Assembly: GCF_014836635.1 (NCBI RefSeq)
Contig: NZ_JACSQL010000004.1
Span: forward strand, 124,001 to 188,000
DNA from: Paenibacillus gallinarum
Lineage (GTDB): Bacteria > Bacillota > Bacilli > Paenibacillales > Paenibacillaceae
Direction: 5' to 3'
DNA length: 64,000 bases
Below, piece after piece: positions 16,523 to 28,000 of the stretch. Position 1 is the first letter of the stretch. The number at the start of each line of letters is the position of its first letter. Position numbers and translations under genes: made by a program. The notes under the pieces were generated by a model. That model saw only the letters and a program-made list of their open reading frames with translations, was not told the DNA's origin and did not search any database.

Positions 16523-18535
16523 TTGAATCCATACCATTCATATAAGGACGAAGAGTTAACGACAGCTGTGAATCAGGCTGATTTCGGGGCGTACGAAGAG
16601 CTGCTAGACCGAAAAACAGTAGATTTATATCGGATTAGTTCTGCTCTTACGAGAGAAAATACACGGGCAGAACAGTTGCTTCAGGATACAATTGCTGCCG
16701 GTTGGTATGAATGCAGGAAGAGCGAAGATCAAGAAATCGATGTACCGCTCCTTTTAGTGCAGACGCTGCTAATACAAGACAAGCAAAGGCAAGGCAGGAG
16801 TCGGCAGAACTTGTCCTCTATGGAAGTCACCTCGATGGGAGCAAATTCTATGGAATCAAGAGATGCTGAAGAGAACTCAAGCAAATCTCTCCCAGTGAAA
16901 CAGATGGTAAGCCAGCGGTCGAAGCTAATAGAGCAGTCGATTGATCGCATGCCCACTTCCGTAAGACAAGTGTTCCTGCTGTCCTATCTAGCAGAGAAAG
17001 ACAGGTCTACAATTGCATCATACATAGGGAAGACAGAAAAGATTGTGACTCGGTACTTGCAACAAGCGATGACGATAATCGCAAGAGAGCTTGGGGAGAA
17101 AGGTGAGGATATACACTCATCCTCGCTGCGGAAGCATTTTGAAGAAGAGCGAGAACGGATCGAGATTAATCTACATACGGGAAAGGTAGAAGCTGCTGTT
17201 CAGCAAGGATTGAGAGAGGCAAGAAAAGAAAGAAGTTCCAATCAACACTCGAAGCGTAGGGTCTACCGATGGTCTTTTATTGGTGCCATGCTGCTGCTTA
17301 TCGTATCTGCTGCTGTATTCTATATGATTACAGATAGTCGTTCCCAAGCTGATTTACATCAGCCGCTGAATGCGGAAGGAACTTTGGTTACACCGGATAT
17401 GAGTTACTGGAAACGTACAATGAAGCAGGAACCGGGCTTAGAAAAGCGTTTGAACGAAGAGGATTATTTGCCGATTGGAAAAGTGCTGCCAGAAAACAAT
17501 GGGTTGAGGCTCATTATAGATGGAGCAATGGATACGAGTACCGGCTTCATTCTATGGTATACGCTTGAAAATGTAGGAGGAACAGAAGCACCTTTGCTCG
17601 ATAATGGGCTCATAAGAAATCGCTCTAACGAAAATATAATTGGATCTGGTGATTCCGGTGAGGAAGGTATCCAATATGTAACAAAAGGAAATAAGACGCA
17701 GGGCAGGCTGACCTTGTCATTATCTAACAATGCGACGACTGACTTACTTGCAGTTGAGAAAGAAGTAACCATCACGGCGAACGCCGATGATGAGAGATTT
17801 CGGTATGCTGAGTTTGTGATGGATCATCCTGTTTTTCCAGAAAAGCCGAAGAAAACAATTGAAGTGAATGAGCACTTTACCATTCAAGAGCAGGAGTATT
17901 ATATCAAATATATTTCTTTGTCTACTCAAAATACAAGGGTACGTGTAGAAGCAGTGGGAGCAAAAAATCAATCTGAAGCGGATGATGCTGTAGAACGCTT
18001 AGTAGAGCCAAGTCTGTATGTAGTAAATAAGAGCTTTCTAGGTACGAGCAGAAAATCGCATTCATTACTGGAGAGCTATGGCTCTGATCTTATTTTTGAT
18101 TCGATCTATTATGAGGAGTACACGGAGCTTAGCCTCCAAGTTGAAGGGTTTAAGAAACATGAGGGGGATTTTGCGTCATTTATTATAGATTCGAGCACAG
18201 GTGGAGTTATACATAGTGATATGAATCTACCAAAATATATGAGGATTTCAACACCGACAAATGAGGAAACACTTTACCTGCACTATCCAATAGAGAATAG
18301 AGATCGTTATGGGATATACGGAAACTTTATGGATGGGGAGGGCAATCGCTATCAGATTAACGGCGCAATCAAGAAGAAAGATGAAATCTTGTACAAACTT
18401 CCGAATGTACCTTATATCCAGCCTCTCCAATTTCGCTTTTATGAGATAAATACAGATGAACTCGAACTGATTCAAAATGAAGAAGAGCTTCCAAATGTAC
18501 AGAACCGACTTATTATTCCAATGGTAAAGATGTAA
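16523..18535 (+). CDS. ECF-sigma-like domain fused to one membrane helix and an outside DUF4179-like domain, paralogue 2
   Basis: A 670-residue protein. Residues 20-95 fit ECF sigma region 2 (YRISSALTRENTRAEQLLQDT, then LVQTLLIQDKQRQGR like the WL-IA-N-DHLRR end). About 145-195 fit region 4 (PTSVRQVFLLSYLAEKD, IASYIGKTEKIVTRYLQQA). One helix spans about 250-272 (FIGAMLLLIVSAAVFYMI). The outside part shares the pattern 'GLRLIIDGAMDTSTGFILWYTLEN' in broken form with the other copies. The start is TTG with AAAGGAGG upstream. A stretch of the sigma part is almost identical in DNA to paralogue 3 while the ectodomains have diverged strongly. Confidence 0.8.
   Translation: MNPYHSYKDEELTTAVNQADFGAYEELLDRKTVDLYRISSALTRENTRAEQLLQDTIAAGWYECRKSEDQEIDVPLLLVQTLLIQDKQRQGRSRQNLSSMEVTSMGANSMESRDAEENSSKSLPVKQMVSQRSKLIEQSIDRMPTSVRQVFLLSYLAEKDRSTIASYIGKTEKIVTRYLQQAMTIIARELGEKGEDIHSSSLRKHFEEERERIEINLHTGKVEAAVQQGLREARKERSSNQHSKRRVYRWSFIGAMLLLIVSAAVFYMITDSRSQADLHQPLNAEGTLVTPDMSYWKRTMKQEPGLEKRLNEEDYLPIGKVLPENNGLRLIIDGAMDTSTGFILWYTLENVGGTEAPLLDNGLIRNRSNENIIGSGDSGEEGIQYVTKGNKTQGRLTLSLSNNATTDLLAVEKEVTITANADDERFRYAEFVMDHPVFPEKPKKTIEVNEHFTIQEQEYYIKYISLSTQNTRVRVEAVGAKNQSEADDAVERLVEPSLYVVNKSFLGTSRKSHSLLESYGSDLIFDSIYYEEYTELSLQVEGFKKHEGDFASFIIDSSTGGVIHSDMNLPKYMRISTPTNEETLYLHYPIENRDRYGIYGNFMDGEGNRYQINGAIKKKDEILYKLPNVPYIQPLQFRFYEINTDELELIQNEEELPNVQNRLIIPMVKM
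16725..16844 (+). repeat. 120-bp near-identical DNA patch, copy A (copy B at 18802-18921)
   Basis: The two segments differ at only 2 of 120 positions (16738 C/T and 16795 C/G) with no gaps, at a fixed offset of 2077 bp. They encode the end of sigma region 2 and the linker. Flanking parts of the two genes are less similar, and the 3' halves are barely alignable at DNA level. Confidence 0.9.
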
Positions 18536-18599
18536 TGGCATGAGCTAATAAATCATTATATGAACCATGAACAATACAGAAAGGTGATGAGATATAACA

Positions 18600-20564
18600 T
18601 TGAATACACATCATCAATTATCAGACGAACAACAATCTCATGCAACAGGTACTGGGGAAATGACAGCATATGCTGAGTTAATACAGCACAGAGCCTCTGA
18701 ATTATACAAAGTAAGTTATGCACTGACCAGAGAACATGTAGGGGCAGAACAGTTACTTCGACATACAATTGCTGCTGTCTGGTATGAATGCAGAAAAAAT
18801 AAAGATCAAGAAATTGATGTACCGCTCCTTTTAGTGCAGACGCTGCTAATACAAGACAAGCAAAGGCAAGGGAGGAGTCGGCAGAACTTGTCCTCTATGG
18901 AAGTCACCTCGATGGGAGCAACTTCTATAGGGTCAAGAGTCGCAGATGAGAATCCAAGCGAATCTCTTCCAGTGAAACAGATGATAAGCCAGCAGTCGAA
19001 GCAAATAGAGCAGGCGATTAATCGCATGCCTACTTCCGTAAGGCAAGTGTTCCTGCTGACCTATCTTGCAGAGAAAGACAGCTCCGAAATTGCAACATAC
19101 ATAGGGAAGAGAGAAAAGATCGTGACTCAGCGTTTACAGCAAGCGATGACGATACTTGCAAAGGAGATTGGAGAAAACAGCGAGGATATGCTTCGATCCT
19201 TGCTGCGGAAGCATTTTGAAGGAGAGAGAGAAATACTGCTGTTAAACCTAGCAGAAAGGAAGTGGGAATCTGCTGTGCTTCAAGGCTTGCAGGATGCAAG
19301 GGAGGGTGAAAAACCACCGACGCGTACAACGAATATAGTAGGTTGGTCTATTAGTGGGGTCATTGCGGTTCTTGCTGTCATGCTCTTTGTTTTCAATCCA
19401 TGGGCTCCAGAAAAAATCCATGAGGCATTGAATCGGGAAGGAACACTTGTTGTACCTGATCTGAGTTACATGATGGAGACAGGAGAGGAAAATAATCTTA
19501 TCAAGGAAAAAATAGATGACGGTGACTATGTAGAGCTGGGTCAGGTGATGGAGACAGATAACGGTGTGCGTCTCATATTGGATGCAGCCATGAACTATGG
19601 GAGAGAGAAATTATTTTGGTACACCCTTGAGAAGGGGGAACTGCAACATATTCCTTTCATATCAAGGGGAGAAATCATGGATGCAAGTGAAACAGACTTA
19701 ATTGGGAATCTTCAAGGAACTAGAAACCTTACAAGTGAGAGCGATTCATCCTTGAAAGGGATGATGTTATTAACTAAAAATGATAGCTCTCTGCTGAAGT
19801 CTACTGAAGGGGCACTAATAAAGTTCGTAATTGAAACTCAGGAGGATCAACGTAACCGTACCTATAGTCTTTCTACGCCTTATCCTAAACTGCCGGAAGA
19901 GGAAGCGAAACATGTGATACTGCGCGATAGCTTCACTGTGGAGGGACAATCTTTTGAATTAACTGAGCTGATTATGACAACGGAGTATACCCAAGTGAGA
20001 TTGAAACCAGATCCTGAGAATAGGTATAGTATCGACAGTATAGATAGCATTGTTCTAGAAACAGGGACTGACGATAACCGCCGTGGATATGGAACCTTTG
20101 AACTGGGAGTCGATTATCTTCTCTTTCCATCCATTTATTATGAAGAATTTGATCATCTGCAGCTTAGCATGGAAGAGACCTTAGCGAATGTTGATCCTGT
20201 TCTAGTAATCGATACAGACAAGGGCAAGATTGTCTCCTCACCTAAAGATTCAGCAGATATTACTACCGAATTATCTATTGATCAAAGCACGATCGAAGAT
20301 GGTTATTTTACAGTCAATTTTCCAAACTGGAAAGAAACAGATTTTCATGTTTCCAATCAGTATGAAGATGCGGCAGGGAGTTCTTATTTTGTTCAGGATA
20401 ATGAGTATAGTGTAGAAGACAGGACTACTTCTTTAAAACTGAATGATTTTAGCCATGTTCAGCCATTAACCTTTCATTTGACATCTTATTCAGATACTAC
20501 CGAGAATAACTCGATGCGAATCAGTATCCCACTCATTGGTTCTACAGATAACGTAAAGGAGTAA
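18600..20564 (+). CDS. ECF-sigma-like domain fused to one membrane helix and an outside DUF4179-like domain, paralogue 3
   Basis: A 654-residue protein with the same order as its neighbours. The region 2-like part is about 25-95 (YKVSYALTREHVGAEQLLRHT), region 4-like about 145-195 (PTSVRQVFLLTYLAEKD, IATYIGKREKIVTQRLQQA), with a helix at about 246-268 and an ectodomain of about 385 residues. The start is TTG, as in paralogue 2, with AAAGGTGATG about 11 bases upstream. The gene lies 64 bp after paralogue 2 and ends 8 bp before the DUF4188 gene, so the four genes probably form one operon. Whether the sigma part binds core polymerase is untested. Release by proteolysis is one possible mode. Confidence 0.8.
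   Translation: MNTHHQLSDEQQSHATGTGEMTAYAELIQHRASELYKVSYALTREHVGAEQLLRHTIAAVWYECRKNKDQEIDVPLLLVQTLLIQDKQRQGRSRQNLSSMEVTSMGATSIGSRVADENPSESLPVKQMISQQSKQIEQAINRMPTSVRQVFLLTYLAEKDSSEIATYIGKREKIVTQRLQQAMTILAKEIGENSEDMLRSLLRKHFEGEREILLLNLAERKWESAVLQGLQDAREGEKPPTRTTNIVGWSISGVIAVLAVMLFVFNPWAPEKIHEALNREGTLVVPDLSYMMETGEENNLIKEKIDDGDYVELGQVMETDNGVRLILDAAMNYGREKLFWYTLEKGELQHIPFISRGEIMDASETDLIGNLQGTRNLTSESDSSLKGMMLLTKNDSSLLKSTEGALIKFVIETQEDQRNRTYSLSTPYPKLPEEEAKHVILRDSFTVEGQSFELTELIMTTEYTQVRLKPDPENRYSIDSIDSIVLETGTDDNRRGYGTFELGVDYLLFPSIYYEEFDHLQLSMEETLANVDPVLVIDTDKGKIVSSPKDSADITTELSIDQSTIEDGYFTVNFPNWKETDFHVSNQYEDAAGSSYFVQDNEYSVEDRTTSLKLNDFSHVQPLTFHLTSYSDTTENNSMRISIPLIGSTDNVKE
18802..18921 (+). repeat. 120-bp near-identical DNA patch, copy B
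   Basis: Partner of 16725-16844 in the neighbouring paralogue (118 of 120 bases identical). Confidence 0.9.
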
Positions 20565-20572
20565 ATAAATCC

Positions 20573-21058
20573 ATGGCAAAAATAAATCGAGGGCGCTACA
20601 CAGCGAAAATGGAACAAGGATATGCCGTTCTTATCATTGGCATGCGGGTGAATAAACTGTGGGCGATACCGTCTTGGCTACCTGTATTCACCGCCATGGG
20701 CCGGATGATTCGTGAGCTATATACGAATAAGGAATGGGGATTCTTATCTGCTGAATTCATGTTCACAGCCCGTGGTCCTACCGTCATCCAGTATTGGCGC
20801 TCGTTTGGCGATATGGAGCGATATGCTAAAGAAGGGGGCATTCATCTAAAAGCCTGGCGTGAATTTAACCAGCTCTCTCGTAAGACAGATGCGGTAGGAA
20901 TTTACCATGAGAGCTATCTTATTGAGCCAGGACAATATGAAAATGTGTACGTTAATATGCCGTCCTTTGGACTTGGTAAGGCGGGGAACTTGATTCCAGC
21001 CGATCCGCATCAAGCTGCAAGGGACCGGCTGCGGCACAACGATACACAAGAAGAATAG
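20573..21058 (+). CDS. DUF4188-family protein
   Basis: A 161-residue protein with the DUF4188 pattern: VLIIGMRVNKLWAIPSWLPV, GPTVIQYWRSFGDMERYA, IYHESYLIEPGQYENVYVNMP and FGLGKAG. The fold is expected to be a dimeric alpha-beta barrel as in small monooxygenases, but no reaction is established. AAAGGAG overlaps the stop of paralogue 3, so it is probably co-transcribed with the sigma-like trio. It may simply be carried along, or it may be an output gene of that system. Confidence 0.82.
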   Translation: MAKINRGRYTAKMEQGYAVLIIGMRVNKLWAIPSWLPVFTAMGRMIRELYTNKEWGFLSAEFMFTARGPTVIQYWRSFGDMERYAKEGGIHLKAWREFNQLSRKTDAVGIYHESYLIEPGQYENVYVNMPSFGLGKAGNLIPADPHQAARDRLRHNDTQEE

Positions 21059-21067
21059 GTCTTTTTG

Positions 21068-22051
21068 TTATACGCTTGATCGCTTAACAAGTTCAAATGG
21101 GATCGAACGTTTGATTGTTCCGCCCGTCGACGTCTGCCCTGCTTTTCTCATCTCATGGAATACGTGAAAAGCTTCCTGGCCAATCCGCTTCAAGTGTTGA
21201 TCAATGGTTGTCAGTTTCAAAGCTTCTGAGATCAGAAGGTTATCAAAGCCCACAATCGCCAGATCTTCGGGAATTCGAAGTCCTGCTGCTTGTGCTTGAA
21301 GAATGACACCTGCTGCCACCTCATCACCTGTAATGAGGAGAGCAGTGGGTCTTTTTTTCATGTTCATCATTCTCTCTACAATACGAATTCCGTCTTTCAT
21401 TTCCGTACTATCTTCAAAAATCCACTCCGGGTTTAGAGGTGCATCTAGTTCCGCAAGTACATCAGTATACGCCTTATACCGCTGCTGGCTGCTTGTACTA
21501 TGTGCGCGGCCGATACAGTATCCGATATCTGTGTGCCCATGTTCGGTTAAGTGTTTCATACCTGCAATAAAAGCATCATAATGATCCGTATATACAGAAG
21601 AGATCCGCTCATCTTCTATATACTCACAGGTCACGATCGGACCATATGTTCCGTAGCTCGCAATTTTCTCTACAGAGAGGGATCTAGAGCAGAGAATGAG
21701 TCCATCGATCTGTTTGGTGCGAAGCAGATGGAGTGCTTGTTCTTCCTCGTTTCGATCATATCTGCTTTGATATAACAGCGTACCATACCCGGCTTCGGAG
21801 GCTTCATCCATAATTCCAGAAAGGATGGCATGAAAATAAGAATGGCTGCTCGGCACAATAACCCCAATTGTTTTCGTCTGTCCTTTGATTAAATGTACAG
21901 CATTGGCATTTGGTGTGTATCCTTGCTGATCTATTACTTGCTGAACTCTCCTGCGTTTCTCTTCACTCACATAGGGATGTCCGCTAAGTACACGGGAGAC
22001 AGTAGATACAGACACACCTGCCAGCATGGCAATGTCTTTGATATTGGCCAT
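21068..22051 (-). CDS. LacI-family transcriptional regulator
   Basis: A 327-residue repressor. Residues 3-55 are the LacI HTH and hinge (IKDIAMLAGVSVSTVSRVLSG, YTPNANAV). Residues 60-327 form a periplasmic-binding-protein-like sensor domain (TIGVIVPSS, GLILCSRS, ALLITGDEVAAGV, AIVGFDNLLISE). It lies downstream of and co-directional with the 6-phospho-beta-glucosidase gene but is separated by a terminator, so it likely has its own promoter. Regulation of that glucosidase by an imported beta-glucoside is the natural inference. Confidence 0.92.
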   Translation of the reverse strand: MANIKDIAMLAGVSVSTVSRVLSGHPYVSEEKRRRVQQVIDQQGYTPNANAVHLIKGQTKTIGVIVPSSHSYFHAILSGIMDEASEAGYGTLLYQSRYDRNEEEQALHLLRTKQIDGLILCSRSLSVEKIASYGTYGPIVTCEYIEDERISSVYTDHYDAFIAGMKHLTEHGHTDIGYCIGRAHSTSSQQRYKAYTDVLAELDAPLNPEWIFEDSTEMKDGIRIVERMMNMKKRPTALLITGDEVAAGVILQAQAAGLRIPEDLAIVGFDNLLISEALKLTTIDQHLKRIGQEAFHVFHEMRKAGQTSTGGTIKRSIPFELVKRSSV

Positions 22052-22134
22052 AGGAGGACCCTCACTTCAATAATCCAGTATTTTACATAACAAAGAATTC
22101 TTCTATAATCATTATAATCATGAAAAGGAAGAAA

Positions 22135-22160
22135 CCAAAAAAGCCCCTATGAGAGGGGCT
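22135..22160 (-). terminator. Intrinsic terminator of the 6-phospho-beta-glucosidase gene
   Basis: On the minus strand AGCCCCT, loop CTCAT, AGGGGCT, followed by TTTTTT. Confidence 0.9.
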
Positions 22161-22197
22161 GTAAATGGACTTTGAAAAGAACAGGTGAACCTGAATC

Positions 22198-23658
<1,461 letters not shown>

Positions 23659-23702
23659 TTACATTTGTTGTTATCTAGCATGTACACAAGTAGGTTACGT
23701 TA

Positions 23703-23716
23703 TGAAATGCATTTCA
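23703..23716. promoter_or_regulatory. Perfect 14-bp palindrome, operator candidate
   Basis: TGAAATGCATTTCA lies 69 bp from the glucosidase start and 118 bp from the lactonase start, in the divergent intergenic region. The symmetric form suits a dimeric repressor such as the nearby LacI protein, although the centre is GC rather than the CG usual for LacI sites. Confidence 0.45.
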
Positions 23717-23833
23717 GAGCAAGCATGCATCTCATGAATTTTTTGAGAAATATACAAGGATTAAGGGGAAATAGCTCTTATATGGTTAATAGAACAGTAA
23801 CTAGACTAGTTTTATAAAAAGGAGCGATCGACG

Positions 23834-24895
23834 ATGAACGAACAAGTGCAAAGAGCTGATGAAGTATTATTTTATACAGGAACGTATTCTACAGCAGAAG
23901 AACCGAGTATTTTTCTTATCGCAGCCAATAAAGAAACCGGTCAAATGCGTGTGATGAATCAGATGGACGGCATTGGTCAACCTTCTTTTGTAGCACTGCA
24001 TCCAAGTGGTGAGAAACTGTACGCAGTAAGTGAAAAAGGAGAAGGGGAACTGTTTACCTATCAAGTCGATGCCTCTACTAAACAACTTCATCTCATAGAC
24101 CGGAAATCAACGGAAGGTGCGGACCCCTGTTATGTGTCTGTTGATGTAGAAGGTCGTTATGTTTTTGTAGCTAACTATTCGAGCGGAAGTGTTAATGTAT
24201 TTAGATTAGATGATTCGGGTCTCCCGGTAGAAATGAGCGCGAAGATTCAGCATGTAGGGGAAGGGTTCCGTAAAGACCGCCAAGAGGGACCGCACGCTCA
24301 CTCTATTCTGCCAAGTGCTAATGGTAACTTTGTTTATGTATGTGACCTTGGTTTAGACCAGCTAATTGTCTACCGTAACGAGGATGGCAAGCTCTCGACC
24401 CATTATGAATTAAAATTACCTGCCGGATCAGGGCCTAGACATCTCGTCATTCATCCGTCTGAGAAATTGGCTTATGTTGTGAATGAGCTGAATAGTACAG
24501 TTACAGCCATGACCTATAACAAAAATCGCGGGGAATTCCAAATTACGCATCATATCTCAACACGAGGAGAAATGAAGCAAGATGAGAATACAGGGGCAGA
24601 TATTCGTGTATCTCCTTGCGGTCGATTCTTATATGCCTCAAATCGAGGGGATGATACGATTTCTCTTTTCCATATTAATGAGGAAACGGGAGAACTTACA
24701 GCCATAGAACAAGTATCTACAGGAGGAAAAACCCCGCGCAATTTCAATCTCCTTGAAGGAGGGCTGCTGATTGCTGCCAATCAGGGAACGAATAATCTCG
24801 TTTCTTTCCGTATAGATCGTGATACAGGCAGGCTCTCGAAAACAGGATTTGAATTAGAACTGCAGTCACCCGTTTGTATTGAGCCATTAAAATAA
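23834..24895 (+). CDS. pgl: 6-phosphogluconolactonase (Lactonase_7/YkgB family)
   Basis: A 353-residue seven-bladed beta-propeller of the Pgl/YkgB type that hydrolyses 6-phosphogluconolactone in the oxidative pentose phosphate pathway. Blade repeats are visible (QPSFVALHPSGEKLYAVSE, DPCYVSVDVEGRYVFVANYS, GPRHLVIHPSEKLAYVVNE). The family residues GPHAHSI, RVSPCGRFLYASNRG and TPRNF are present. AAGGAGCG precedes the ATG. It faces the glucosidase gene divergently. Confidence 0.92.
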   Translation: MNEQVQRADEVLFYTGTYSTAEEPSIFLIAANKETGQMRVMNQMDGIGQPSFVALHPSGEKLYAVSEKGEGELFTYQVDASTKQLHLIDRKSTEGADPCYVSVDVEGRYVFVANYSSGSVNVFRLDDSGLPVEMSAKIQHVGEGFRKDRQEGPHAHSILPSANGNFVYVCDLGLDQLIVYRNEDGKLSTHYELKLPAGSGPRHLVIHPSEKLAYVVNELNSTVTAMTYNKNRGEFQITHHISTRGEMKQDENTGADIRVSPCGRFLYASNRGDDTISLFHINEETGELTAIEQVSTGGKTPRNFNLLEGGLLIAANQGTNNLVSFRIDRDTGRLSKTGFELELQSPVCIEPLK

Positions 24896-24910
24896 AAGAG
24901 CAGTCTTACG

Positions 24911-24954
24911 AAAAACATAAACTTTGCCTTTAGGGTGAAGTTTATGTTTTTTTA
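24911..24954 (+). terminator. Strong intrinsic terminator
   Basis: AAAAACATAAACTT (24911-24924) pairs perfectly with AAGTTTATGTTTTT (24938-24951), T-run included. Confidence 0.92.
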
Positions 24955-25044
24955 TATGCTATTTTACAGATTTACGAATAGGACGAACATTCGCACGATA
25001 TATTGACCTACAAGTATGTATCCTAGCGGAGGTGTGTGTCGGCA

Positions 25045-28000
25045 ATGCCTTATATCTTAAGATATAACGTGACTACAAATGGAACGATTACGTTTACCGG
25101 GAATACACTCGGGCTTAATAAAGTAGCAAACCAAAATAATCAGGGGACGACAGGCTCAATTGGAGCATTTAGTACATTAAATACGACACTTCGAGCTGGA
25201 AACTTTCCATTAGGAACGACACTGAATTATACACTGAATGGTTCGAGAGCGGTTCTTGATATACCGAGCGGTGCATCCGTGCTGTACGCTGAATTAATCT
25301 GGTCAGGTTGTTACGATGCAGGTGGAGGAAGCGTGCTTGGTGCTATAGGGAACCCGATCTCTTTTTCAACACCTATCGGTACAACCGCCGTATCCCCTGA
25401 CCCGGCAACCGCACAAAATACCGCGCCGATCCGTAGCAACTATGTGAATTCAGCCATTGTTACTGCGCTTGTGCAGGAAGGAGGGGCAGGTACATACGCA
25501 GCGGGTACAGTACCGGCTACGGTAACGGCGTCAAATAATAATGATAATTTTGCTGGCTGGACACTGGCAGTTATCTATTCAAGCCCTTTTTTACCTTCCC
25601 GAAATATTAGTTTTTATGTAGGTGCAGAAATCGTAAACCAGGCGCTAGGAAGCACAACGACGTCGATTGGCGGATTTGCTACCCCGGTAACGGGAACAGT
25701 GAATGGTCGCCTATTGGTCAGTGCAAGCGAAGGAGATCCACAGATCTTAGGAGATCAACTTAGATTCGGACCTACCGTAGCTGCGCTGGCTCCCATATCC
25801 GGTCCTAACAACCCGGTGGATAACTTTTTCTGCTCGCAGATTAATAATGATCAAGGTTTGCTTGATACTCGGGGAACGTTTGGAACACTTAACAGCCCTC
25901 CGGGAGGGGCTACGATTGGGGCAAGACAAGGCTGGGATATTACGAATGTAAATGTATCATCCTCACTAACTAACTCTCAAACGACGGCTGTGATTCAGGC
26001 TACTTCCCAGGGAGATGCTTACCTGGTGAATTCGCTTGGACTGCAGGTGGATGTGAATGCTCCATTTTTTGTATTTACGAAAAGCTCGAATGCCTCATCT
26101 GCCCTTGTAGGAAGCGCTGTTCAGTACACATTAACCGTTAGCAATACGGGTACGGCTGCTGCTTCACTCGTCTTGCTTAAAGATAATTTCCCTTCATCAG
26201 GAAGTTTTGTACCAGGTTCTCTCTTTGTGAATGGAGTAAACCAACCGGGTGCAGATCCCGTGGCAGGTGTTAATCTTGGGACAGTAAACCCAGGACAGAC
26301 GCTTACGATCGCATACTCTGTACAAATCGTGGCAAGACCTCCTGGATCAGTACAATCGAATGTAGCTGAAATATCTTATAGCTTTCAAAGTTTACCTGGA
26401 GGCCCTATCTTTCAAGGTACCTCTCGATCAAACGGAAACATCGTATCCATCGGCAATCAGCCGCCAACCACACAAAATTATGCCGTGGTAACCAACGGAA
26501 ACACAGCTGTTTCCGGCCAAGTTACGGGCAGCGATCCTGATGGTGATCCGTTGTCGTTCACTCTCAATTCCGTTCCTACGAGTGGAACTGCCCTAATAAA
26601 TACAAATGGCACTTATACGTATACCCCGAATCCTGGATTTGCAGGAAATGATTCATTCACAGTACTTGTAAGTGATGGATTTGGAGGAACTGCTGTATCT
26701 ACGGTGGCAGTGACCGTATTAAATCAGCCGCCAATCGCAAATAACCTCGATGTGACAACAAGTAAGAATACGCCATTGAGCGGTCAAGTAACCGCTACCG
26801 ATCCGAATGGTGATGGGTTAATTTATAGTCTGAACACGGCTCCGGCAAACGGTACGCTTACCATAAACCCAGACGGAACTTTTGAGTATATACCGAACAC
26901 AGACTATATAGGGAATGATTCCTTCACTTTCCTCGCTGCCGATCCGAATGGGGGAACAGCGATAGGGGCTGTAACGATCCACATACTCAATCGTCCGCCG
27001 ATTACGCAGAATGTGAATCTTACAACACCTGCGAATGTGGCTGCATCAGGTCAGGTTACGGCCAGTGATCCAGATGGAGATCCGCTCACCTTTACACAAA
27101 ACACTCCTCCTGTAAACGGTACATCACAAGTCAATCCGGATGGAACCTTTACGTATATTCCGAATCCTGGTTTTATAGGCAATGATTCTTTTACCGTGCT
27201 TGTAACGGATATTAGTGGGGGTACAGCGGTATCTACTGTAACGATTGAGGTTGTTAATCTACCGCCTGTAACAAGTAATCTTAATCTCGCAACAGGAGAG
27301 AACATCCCCGTATCAGGTCAAGTAACCGCTACGGATCCGAATAGTGACCCACTTACATTTGCTTTGACGGGGGCTCCGGCTAGTGGAACTGCAGTCGTAA
27401 ACCCAGATGGTACTTTTACGTATACACCTAATCCCGGATTCGTCGGTACCGATACGTTTAACGTGGTTGTCAGTGATGGAAACGGAGGCACGGCGATCTC
27501 TGTTGTAACGATCCAGGTAACCAACCAACCACCTATTCCGCAAAATTTGACCTTAACAACGGCGGGAAATACACCGGCATCAGGTCAGGTTGTAGCAACA
27601 GACCCGAATGGAGATCCATTAACGTACAGTTTGAATTCGGCACCAACTAACGGAACGGCAGTGGTTAATGCAGATGGAACCTTTACGTATACACCAGTTG
27701 CAAATTTCTCGGGAACGGACGCTTTTACGTATCTTGTATCGGATGGGATTGGAGGCACAGCGGTAGGTAATGTGACCATTAATGTGCTGAATCAGCCACC
27801 AACCACGAGCGATGTTTCCCTTTCGACGATCCAAAATATGATGGCTACAGGCCAGGTTGTTGCCACCGACCCGAATGGAGATCCATTAACGTATACGTTG
27901 CAATCTTCACCGGTAAGTGGTACGGCAGTAGTGAATCCAGATGGTAGTTTCACCTATACGCCGAATACCGGTTTTACAGGACCTGATTCTTTTACTGTAC

